NCBI RefSeq assembly: GCF_902826655.1
Contig: NZ_CADEFR010000023.1
Span: forward strand, 5,308 to 53,171
From: an uncultured Methylibium sp.
Lineage (GTDB): Bacteria > Pseudomonadota > Gammaproteobacteria > Burkholderiales > Burkholderiaceae_C
DNA length: 47,864 nucleotides
Direction of reading: 5' to 3'
Below, piece after piece: positions 41,732-47,864 of this stretch. Each line of letters starts with the position of its first letter. The first letter of the stretch is position 1. The notes below the pieces were generated by a model, which saw only the letters and a list, made by a program, of their open reading frames with translations, was not told where the DNA came from and made no database searches. The translations under genes were made by a program, and so were the position numbers.

Positions 41732-42706
41732 TCAGCGCTCCTTGGTGTCGGTGAAGCGGCCGTAGCTCTTCAGGCGCTCGTAGCGCTGGTTCAGCAGCTC
41801 GCGCGGCTTGAGGTCGGCGACCTGGCGCAGCGCGTCGTTCAACGCCCTCTTCAGGTAGACCGCCATCTGCGCGGGATCGCGATGCGCACCGCCGACCGGC
41901 TCGTTGACGATCTTGTCGACCAGGCCCAGGGCCTTGAGGCGGTGCGCGGTGATGCCCATCGCCTCGGCGGCCTCGCTGGCGCGCTCGGCAGTCTTCCACA
42001 GGATCGATGCGCAGCCCTCGGGCGAGATCACCGAGTAGACCGAGTACTGCAGCATCAGCACCTGGTCGCCGACGCCGATGGCCAGCGCGCCGCCCGAACC
42101 GCCCTCGCCGATGATGGTGGCGATGATCGGCACCTCGAGTTGCGCCATCTCGAAGATGTTGTGCCCGATGGCCTCGGACTGGCCGCGTTCCTCGGCGCCG
42201 ATGCCGGGGTAGGCGCCCGGCGTGTCGACGAAGGTGAAGAGCGGCAGCCCGAACTTCTGCGCCAGCTTCATCAGGCGCAGCGCCTTGCGGTAGCCCTCGG
42301 GCCGGCTCATGCCGAAGTTGCGCGCCGCGCGCTCCTTGGTGTCGCGGCCCTTCTGGTGCCCCAGCACCATGCAGGCCTGGCCGTTGAAGCGCGCCAGGCC
42401 GCCGACGATGCTCTGGTCGTCGGCGAAGGCGCGGTCGCCGTGCAGCTCCTGGAAGTCGGTGAAGACCTGGCCGATGTAGTCGAGCGTGTAGGGCCGCTGC
42501 GGATGGCGCGCGATCTGCGTCACCTGCCAGGGGTTCAGGCTCGAGTAGATGTCCTTGGTGAGCTGCTGACTCTTCTTGGACAGGCGGTCGATCTCCTCGG
42601 AGATGTCGACGGCCGACTCGCTCTGCACATAGCGCAGCTCGTCGATCTTGGTTTCGAGTTCGGCGATCGGCTGCTCGAACTCGAGAAAGTGCTTCTTGAT
42701 GCTCAT
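41732..42706 (-). CDS. accA: Acetyl-CoA carboxylase carboxyltransferase subunit alpha
   Basis: AccA forms the carboxyltransferase with AccD and makes malonyl-CoA for fatty acid synthesis. The 324-residue protein starts [18 protein letters not shown] and shows the crotonase-type core [24 protein letters not shown], the oxyanion [15 protein letters not shown], and [21 protein letters not shown]. The ATG at 42706 follows AAAGGA and matches the family; an ATG 15 codons upstream is not supported. A CACAAT -10 box lies at 42740-42745. It is followed by tilS. Confidence 0.97.
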   Translation of the reverse strand: MSIKKHFLEFEQPIAELETKIDELRYVQSESAVDISEEIDRLSKKSQQLTKDIYSSLNPWQVTQIARHPQRPYTLDYIGQVFTDFQELHGDRAFADDQSIVGGLARFNGQACMVLGHQKGRDTKERAARNFGMSRPEGYRKALRLMKLAQKFGLPLFTFVDTPGAYPGIGAEERGQSEAIGHNIFEMAQLEVPIIATIIGEGGSGGALAIGVGDQVLMLQYSVYSVISPEGCASILWKTAERASEAAEAMGITAHRLKALGLVDKIVNEPVGGAHRDPAQMAVYLKRALNDALRQVADLKPRELLNQRYERLKSYGRFTDTKER

Positions 42707-42762
42707 CCCGAACGATCCTTTCGCTGGAAAGGTGGGCGCATTGTGGCCCAAGCGGCACGCGC

Positions 42763-43416
42763 TCAGTAGGCCACCGGCAGCGGGTCCAGGCTGCGCCAGA
42801 GATACCAGGTGGCCACCGAGCGGAACGGTGCCCAGGCGTCACCGACCTCGCGCGCCTCGTTGCGCGTCACCGGCTCGCCGCTGAAGTAGTTGAGGCTGAT
42901 GCCCTTCATCAGGCCCAGGTCGTCGAGCGGCAGCACGTTGGGCCGCATCAGGTGGAAGATCAGGAACATCTCGGCGGTCCAGCGGCCGATGCCGCGGATC
43001 GCCACCAGTTCGTCGACGATGGCCTCGTCATCCATCGAATCCCAGGCCCTGACATGCACCGTGCCGGCGTCGAAGTGCCCGGCCAGGTCGCGCAGGTACT
43101 CGACCTTGCGCGTCGACAGCCCGGCCGTGCGCATCGCCTGGGTGTCCAGCGCCAGCACGTCGGTCGGCGACACGCGCGCCAGCGCGCCGCCCATCAGCGC
43201 GGCGAAGCGGTCCCACACCGACTGCGCGGCAGGCACCGAGATCTGCTGGCCGACGATCGAGCGCGCCAGTGTCGTGAACGCGTCGCCGCGGCTTTCGAGC
43301 CGGCCCTCGCCGAACTGCGGGATCAGCTTGCGCATCACGCGGTCGCGCTTGGCGAGGTGCTTGCACGCCTCGTCCCAGTAGGCGGGCGTGACGAGGCCGG
43401 AACCGCGGGGCGACAT
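42763..43416 (-). CDS. alkA: DNA-3-methyladenine glycosylase II family protein
   Basis: The 217-residue protein has the helix-hairpin-helix GPD motif [15 protein letters not shown] and the catalytic Asp in [12 protein letters not shown], with [21 protein letters not shown] upstream. It removes alkylated purines, mainly 3-methyladenine, in base-excision repair. It lacks the extra N-terminal domain of E. coli AlkA (282 residues), as in Mag-type members. No iron-sulfur cysteines follow the HhH. It sits between cysS (35 nt upstream) and accA on the same strand. Confidence 0.88.
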   Translation of the reverse strand: MSPRGSGLVTPAYWDEACKHLAKRDRVMRKLIPQFGEGRLESRGDAFTTLARSIVGQQISVPAAQSVWDRFAALMGGALARVSPTDVLALDTQAMRTAGLSTRKVEYLRDLAGHFDAGTVHVRAWDSMDDEAIVDELVAIRGIGRWTAEMFLIFHLMRPNVLPLDDLGLMKGISLNYFSGEPVTRNEAREVGDAWAPFRSVATWYLWRSLDPLPVAY

Positions 43417-43451
43417 GGCGATGGGCGTGAAGCGCTCGGACGCGGTCGGCC

Positions 43452-44837
43452 TCAGGCCTTGACCCAGGTCGTGCCGGCGGGCGTGTCCTTCAACACGATG
43501 CCTTCGGCCGCCAGCGCGTCGCGGATGCGGTCGGACTCGATGAAGTCCCGGGCCGCCTTGGCGGCCGCCCGCGCGGCGATCTGCGCGGCGATGCGTGCCT
43601 CGTCGACAGCGGCGCCACCCTGCAGGTACTGCGCCGCCGACTGCTGCAGCAGGCCGAGCGTGCCGCCGAGCGCCCGCAACAGGGCGGCCGCCGGCGCCGA
43701 CCGCGTGCGGTTCACTTCGCCGGCCAGGTCGAACAGGACCGACACGGCGATCGGCGTGTTGAAGTCGTCGTCCATCGCCGCCTTGAAGCGCGCGGCGTAA
43801 GGCTCGCTCCAGTCGACCGCCACGCCGGCGGCATCCGCACCCTCGAGCGCCGTGTAGAGCCGCCGCAGGCCGTTGCGGGCATCGTCGAGTCCGGCATCGC
43901 TGAAGTTGAACGGACTCCGGTAGTGCACGCGCAGCATGAAGAAGCGGATCGTCTCGCCGTCGTAGCGCTTCAGCACATCGCGGATGGTGAAGAAGTTGCC
44001 CAGCGACTTGGACATCTTCTCGTCGTCGACATTGAGGAAGCCGTTGTGCAGCCAGTACTTGACGAAGCTGTGGCCCGTGCCCAGATGGAAGGCGCCGTCG
44101 CTCTGCGCGATCTCGTTCTCGTGGTGCGGGAACTGCAGGTCCATGCCGCCGCCGTGGATGTCGAAGCGCTCGCCGAGGAGCGCGTGGCTCATCGCCGAGC
44201 ATTCGATGTGCCAGCCCGGTCGACCGGCGCCGAAGGGCGCGTCGTACTTCGCGTCGGCCGGCTCCTCGGGCTTGGCGGCCTTCCACAACACGAAGTCCAG
44301 CGGATCGTCCTTGCCCTCCAGCACGGCCACGCGTTCGCCGGCACGCAGCTGGTCGATCGACTTGCCGGACAGGCGGCCATAGCCGGGGAACTTGCGCACC
44401 GCGTAGTTCATGTCGCCGCTGTCGCCGCGGTAGGCCAGGCCTTTGCGCTGCAGCGTCTCGATCAGTCCGATCATGCCGCCGACGTGATCGGTCGCGCGCG
44501 GCTCGTGGTCGGGCTTCTCGATGCCGAGCGCCGCGAAGTCCTGGTGCATCGCCGCCGTCATCTCGTCGGTCAGCGCGCGGATCGTGATGCCACGGTCGAG
44601 GGCGCGCCTGATGATCTTGTCGTCGATGTCGGTGATGTTGCGCACATAGGTGACGCGGTAGCCGCTGATCCTGAGCCAGCGCTGCACCATGTCGAACACG
44701 ATGTTCATGCGCGCGTGCCCGACGTGGCACAGGTCGTAGACCGTGATGCCGCACACGTACATGCGGACCTCGCCGGGCACGACGGGCTCGAAGGCCTCGA
44801 CGGTGCGGGTCAGGGTGTTGTGCAGTCGCAGGCTCAT
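43452..44837 (-). CDS. cysS: Cysteine-tRNA ligase
   Basis: CysS charges tRNA-Cys. The 461-residue class I synthetase has the zinc Cys in [17 protein letters not shown] (HVGH is the HIGH motif), the other zinc ligands in [13 protein letters not shown] and [10 protein letters not shown], and KMSKSLGNF. It has the DALR-like C-terminal anticodon-binding domain, ending with an Ala-rich segment. The ATG at 44837 matches the family. On its own strand TATACT (44893-44898) lies about 55 nt upstream. Confidence 0.97.
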   Translation of the reverse strand: MSLRLHNTLTRTVEAFEPVVPGEVRMYVCGITVYDLCHVGHARMNIVFDMVQRWLRISGYRVTYVRNITDIDDKIIRRALDRGITIRALTDEMTAAMHQDFAALGIEKPDHEPRATDHVGGMIGLIETLQRKGLAYRGDSGDMNYAVRKFPGYGRLSGKSIDQLRAGERVAVLEGKDDPLDFVLWKAAKPEEPADAKYDAPFGAGRPGWHIECSAMSHALLGERFDIHGGGMDLQFPHHENEIAQSDGAFHLGTGHSFVKYWLHNGFLNVDDEKMSKSLGNFFTIRDVLKRYDGETIRFFMLRVHYRSPFNFSDAGLDDARNGLRRLYTALEGADAAGVAVDWSEPYAARFKAAMDDDFNTPIAVSVLFDLAGEVNRTRSAPAAALLRALGGTLGLLQQSAAQYLQGGAAVDEARIAAQIAARAAAKAARDFIESDRIRDALAAEGIVLKDTPAGTTWVKA

Positions 44838-44892
44838 CGATCGGGGCGGCGAGGCGGTGGCGTCAGGCGGCAGCCGACGGTCGGAGCGACGC

Positions 44893-44898
44893 AGTATA
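44893..44898 (-). promoter_or_regulatory. TATACT -10 box of cysS
   Basis: TATACT on the minus strand lies in the 157-nt divergent gap between cysS and ppiA. The -35 is weak. A GACAAT box at 44939-44944 could serve ppiA on the plus strand. Confidence 0.4.
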
Positions 44899-44994
44899 GC
44901 CAGCAGCCCCTGCGCAGCACCCCGGGTTTGGATCGGTGGACAATAGCGGCAGCGCGTCGTTGCCGCACGACGCAGGACCGCTGGAGACCCACGC

Positions 44995-45561
44995 ATGAAC
45001 CGTCGAATCTGGCCCGTCGCGGCCGCCGTCGCAATGGCACTGGCGGTGCCATTCGCCGCCTTCGCGCAGAAGGTGAAGCTCGCCACCACCGAGGGCGACA
45101 TCGTGCTGCAACTCGATCGCGAGAAAGCGCCGAAGACCGTCGACAACTTCATCACCTACGTCAAGGCCGGCCACTACGACGGCACCGTGTTCCACCGCGT
45201 GATCCCGACCTTCATGGTGCAGGGCGGCGGCATGGACAAGGAGCTGAACGAGAAGAAGACGCGACCGCCGATCCCGCTGGAGAGTCGCAACGGCCTGAAG
45301 AACGAGCGCGGTACCGTCGCGATGGCACGCACGTCCGACCCGGACTCGGCGACCTCGCAGTTCTTCATCAACGTGCAGGACAACGTCTTCCTCGACCAGC
45401 CGACCTCGCGCGACGGTAACGGCTACGCGGTCTTCGGCAAGGTGGTCGCCGGCATGGACGTCGTCGACAAGATCAAGGCCGTACCGACCGGCAACAAGGG
45501 CATGCACCAGAACGTGCCGCTCACCCCCATCACCATCAAGAAGGCATCGTTGGAGAAATGA
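44995..45561 (+). CDS. ppiA: Periplasmic cyclophilin-type peptidyl-prolyl isomerase
   Basis: The 188-residue protein has a signal peptide (1-24, ending AFAAFAQ) and a bacterial cyclophilin domain: [37 protein letters not shown] and [17 protein letters not shown]. It catalyses Pro cis-trans isomerisation of envelope proteins. GGAG precedes the ATG. Only one base separates it from the cytoplasmic paralogue ppiB, and the two share a 47-nt segment that matches at 43 positions. Confidence 0.95.
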   Translation: MNRRIWPVAAAVAMALAVPFAAFAQKVKLATTEGDIVLQLDREKAPKTVDNFITYVKAGHYDGTVFHRVIPTFMVQGGGMDKELNEKKTRPPIPLESRNGLKNERGTVAMARTSDPDSATSQFFINVQDNVFLDQPTSRDGNGYAVFGKVVAGMDVVDKIKAVPTGNKGMHQNVPLTPITIKKASLEK

Positions 45562-45562
45562 C

Positions 45563-46066
45563 ATGACCAAGACCGTCGAACTGCACACCACGCTGGGCCT
45601 CATCCGCGCCGAACTCGACGACGCCAAGGCGCCGGCCACGGTGGCCAACTTCCTGTCGTACGTGAAGGCCGGCCACTACGACGGCACGGTGTTCCACCGG
45701 GTCATCAAGGGCTTCATGGTCCAGGGCGGCGGCTTCGAGCCCGGCCTGAACCAGAAGCCCACCCAGGCGCCGATCGCCAACGAGGCCGGCAACGGCCTGA
45801 AGAACGACAAGTACACGCTGGCGATGGCGCGCACCAACGCGCCGCACTCGGCGACAGCGCAGTTCTTCATCAACGCGACCAACAACGACTTCCTGAACTT
45901 CCGGTCCGAGAGCCCGCAAGGCTGGGGCTATGCGGTGTTCGGCAAGGTCGTCGACGGCGCCGACGTGGTCGACAAGATCGAGGCGGTGCGCACCGGTCGC
46001 CAGGGGGGGTACGACGACGTGCCGGTCGAGGACGTGCTGATCACGCGCGCCGTCGAAGTCGGCTGA
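45563..46066 (+). CDS. ppiB: Cytoplasmic cyclophilin-type peptidyl-prolyl isomerase
   Basis: The 167-residue cyclophilin has no signal peptide, so it is cytoplasmic. Motifs include [38 protein letters not shown] and [19 protein letters not shown]. Length matches E. coli PpiB (164). It follows ppiA by one base and precedes lpxH by 14 nt, an order widespread in betaproteobacteria. It is a tandem paralogue of ppiA. Confidence 0.95.
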   Translation: MTKTVELHTTLGLIRAELDDAKAPATVANFLSYVKAGHYDGTVFHRVIKGFMVQGGGFEPGLNQKPTQAPIANEAGNGLKNDKYTLAMARTNAPHSATAQFFINATNNDFLNFRSESPQGWGYAVFGKVVDGADVVDKIEAVRTGRQGGYDDVPVEDVLITRAVEVG

Positions 46067-46080
46067 GCGGGTCCGGCGCC

Positions 46081-46902
46081 GTGCCGCAGTTCGCCGCGCC
46101 GCCGGGCAGCGTGCTGCCGCAGTTCTGGGAGTTCGAGGCCCCGGACGAATGGCGGGCCATCGACTTCATCTCCGACCTGCACCTGCAGGCCTCGCATCCG
46201 CGCACCTTCGCGGCCTTCGCCACGCATCTGCGCGAGACGAAGGCCGATGCGGTCTTCATCCTCGGCGATCTGTTCGAGGCCTGGGTCGGCGACGACGCCC
46301 GGCACGGCGGCTTCGAGGCCGAAGTCACCGAGGTCCTGCAGGACGCCGCAGCGCGGCGCAGCCTGGCCTTCATGGCGGGCAACCGCGACTTCCTGGTTGG
46401 TGCCGATCTGCTGCGCGCCTGCGGCATCATGGCGCTGTCCGATCCGACGGTGCTGCGCGCCTTCGGCGAGCGCGTCCTGTTGACCCACGGCGACGCGCTC
46501 TGCCTCGAGGACATCGACTACCAGCGCTTTCGCGCCGAGGTGCGCACCGAGGCGTGGCGCAGCGCCTTCCTCGCGCGTCCGCTGGCGGCGCGCCACGCGC
46601 TGGCAGCGCAGATGCGCGAGGCCAGCATGCAGCACCAGAGCGCGCAACGGCCCGAGACCTGGGCCGAACTGGACACCGGCACCACGGTCCAGTGGATGCA
46701 CGAGGCGGGAACGCCGCTGATGGTGCATGGCCACACACACCGCCCGGGCTCGCAGCAACTGGCTCCCGGCTACCAGCGCGAGGTCCTGACCGACTGGGAA
46801 CTCGACGGCAACGGCCCGCCGCGAGCCGGCGTGTTGCGCCTCAGCGCGCGCGGTTTGCAACGCCTCGCGCCGGCCGGCCGCGCGCTCGCGGACCGCGCGT
46901 GA
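46081..46902 (+). CDS. lpxH: UDP-2,3-diacylglucosamine diphosphatase
   Basis: LpxH hydrolyses UDP-2,3-diacylglucosamine to lipid X and UMP, the fourth step of lipid A synthesis, at the inner-membrane face. The 273-residue protein has the metallophosphoesterase motifs FISDLHL, LGDLFEAWVGDD, GNRDFL, THGDALC and HGHTHRPG. The GTG start at 46081 has only a weak ribosome binding site, and the N-terminus is about 20 residues longer than in E. coli LpxH (240). A shorter start cannot be excluded. The stop overlaps the mtfA GTG. Confidence 0.95.
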   Translation: MPQFAAPPGSVLPQFWEFEAPDEWRAIDFISDLHLQASHPRTFAAFATHLRETKADAVFILGDLFEAWVGDDARHGGFEAEVTEVLQDAAARRSLAFMAGNRDFLVGADLLRACGIMALSDPTVLRAFGERVLLTHGDALCLEDIDYQRFRAEVRTEAWRSAFLARPLAARHALAAQMREASMQHQSAQRPETWAELDTGTTVQWMHEAGTPLMVHGHTHRPGSQQLAPGYQREVLTDWELDGNGPPRAGVLRLSARGLQRLAPAGRALADRA

Positions 46903-47678
46903 TCGCCCGCTGGTGGCACCGGCGCCGCGAGGCGCGCGCGCTGCGCACGCGGGCCATCCCGCCGAGCCTGTGGGATGCCACGTTGCTGCGGTATCCCTTC
47001 CTCCAGCGCCTGGACGCCGACCGCCGCGAGCGGCTGCATCGCATGGCGACCCTCTTCCTGGACGGCAAGCGGTTCTCCACCACCGGCGAGCTCGAGCTCA
47101 GCGACGAGATCGCCGTCGCGATCGCCGCGCAGGCCTGCCTGCCGATCCTGGAATTGGAGCTGGGCCTGTCGGCCTACGACGGCTTCGTCGGCATCGTCGT
47201 CCATCCGGACGAGGTGCTTGCGCAACGCGAGCACATCGACGAGGACGGCGTCGTGCACCGCTACGAGGAGGTGCTGGCCGGCGAGGCGATGGAGGGCGGG
47301 CCGGTGATGCTGTCCTGGCGCGACGTCGCCGACGCGGGCCTGACCGCGGAGCAGGGCTACAACGTGGTGATCCACGAGTTCGTGCACGTGCTCGACATGG
47401 CCGATGGCGCGATCGACGGCGTGCCTCCGCTGCGCGATCGCGGGGCCCGTGCGCACTGGCGCCAGGTCATGGACGCCGCCTACCGGCGCTTCTGCCTGGC
47501 CCTCGACGAGGGTCGGGACAGCTTCCTCGACCCCTACGGCGCCGAAGCGATCGAGGAGTTCTTCCCCGTCGCGGCCGAGGCCTTCTTCGTCGCACCGGCC
47601 GCACTGCGCGACGAGCAGCCCGCGTTGTACGAGCTGTTCGTCGGCTACTTCAGGCAGGACCCCGCGGCCCGGCCCTAG
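46899..47678 (+). CDS. mtfA: MtfA-type zinc-dependent peptidase (M90)
   Basis: The 259-residue protein has the zinc motif NVVIHEFVHVLDMADG and a downstream Glu in EAIEEFFPVAAEAFFVAP, the M90/MtfA pattern. E. coli MtfA binds the repressor Mlc and has aminopeptidase activity, affecting glucose PTS expression. Whether that role holds here is unknown, since Mlc is not in the window. The GTG overlaps the lpxH stop (GTGA), so translation is coupled. It is convergent with clpA, 3 nt apart. Confidence 0.9.
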   Translation: MIARWWHRRREARALRTRAIPPSLWDATLLRYPFLQRLDADRRERLHRMATLFLDGKRFSTTGELELSDEIAVAIAAQACLPILELELGLSAYDGFVGIVVHPDEVLAQREHIDEDGVVHRYEEVLAGEAMEGGPVMLSWRDVADAGLTAEQGYNVVIHEFVHVLDMADGAIDGVPPLRDRGARAHWRQVMDAAYRRFCLALDEGRDSFLDPYGAEAIEEFFPVAAEAFFVAPAALRDEQPALYELFVGYFRQDPAARP

Positions 47679-47681
47679 GCG

Positions 47682-47864
47682 TCAGTCGGCGGTGGCCGGC
47701 TCGGCCTTGGGCTTGTCGCTCTTCTTGCTGGGCGTGATGTCGAGCACGGGCTGGCCCTCGGCGTCGATGTCCACCGTGAGGCGGCCGCCGTCGACCAGGC
47801 GACCGAACAGCAGCTCGTCGGCCAGCGCGCGGCGGATCGTGTCCTGGATCAGGCGCTGCATCGG
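47682..47864 (-). CDS. clpA: ATP-dependent Clp protease ATP-binding subunit ClpA, C-terminal fragment
   Basis: The last 60 codons are visible: PMQRLIQDTIRRALADELLFGRL, then VDGGRLTVDIDAEG, and a Lys/Pro/Ala-rich tail (ITPSKKSDKPKAEPATAD). This is the end of the second AAA+ C-terminal subdomain of ClpA, which unfolds substrates for ClpP. ClpB and ClpC share the fold but differ in the spacing after LADELLFG. The N-terminal Clp repeats and Walker motifs lie outside the window. Confidence 0.8.
   Translation of the reverse strand, partial: PMQRLIQDTIRRALADELLFGRLVDGGRLTVDIDAEGQPVLDITPSKKSDKPKAEPATAD

Overview
The window is high-GC chromosomal DNA from a betaproteobacterium, most likely of order Burkholderiales (Rubrivivax/Leptothrix/Methylibium-like). 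This is inferred from gene order (carAB-greA-DUF4149-DUF502-yhbY/rlmE-ftsH-folP-glmM; surE-pcm-nlpD-rpoS; tilS-lysC with tRNA-Ser; ppiA-ppiB-lpxH) and protein signatures, not from a database search. It is densely coding: no gene-free stretch exceeds about 300 bases. I see no insertion sequence, phage gene, CRISPR array or integrated element. Most of it is housekeeping.

Region by region. 1-10.4 kb is mostly leftward: the start of glmM, folP, ftsH (with a heat-shock-type promoter), rlmE, DUF502 and DUF4149 membrane proteins, greA, carB and carA, with yhbY opposed. 10.6-12.1 kb is an iron/heme cluster: bfr, then bfd and hemP behind a Fur-box promoter, then a GlcG/HbpS-family gene. 12.2-15.1 kb has a Bax-inhibitor-1 membrane protein, rlmD and a glutathione S-transferase. 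15.1-18.6 kb is the surE-pcm-nlpD-rpoS stationary-phase operon. 18.7-23.9 kb has a zinc-less quinone oxidoreductase and then a three-gene cassette: PhnD-like binding protein, LuxR-type response regulator and multi-pass histidine kinase.

23.9-31.4 kb has an MscS channel and a histone-deacetylase-like enzyme leftward, and a MoxR-DUF58-transglutaminase-MltB envelope operon rightward. 31.4-35.4 kb has a small membrane protein, an HNH nuclease, a GNAT acetyltransferase and alaS. 35.5-37.9 kb has gabD and lpxO. 37.9-41.7 kb has a degenerate GGDEF protein, tRNA-Gly(TCC), tRNA-Ser(GCT), lysC and tilS. 41.7-44.8 kb has accA, a 3-methyladenine glycosylase and cysS. 45.0-47.7 kb has two tandem cyclophilins, lpxH and mtfA, and the window ends in the C-terminus of clpA.

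Points most worth checking: folP reads in frame into glmM without a stop codon; the start of the DUF58 gene lies inside a repeat-built double palindrome; the PhnD-like/regulator/kinase cassette looks like a solute-sensing circuit without a transporter; a GGDEF protein is degenerate in both domains; several genes have a -10 box placed so that the transcript would begin at the start codon; and tilS has no room for the residues normally before its PP-loop.
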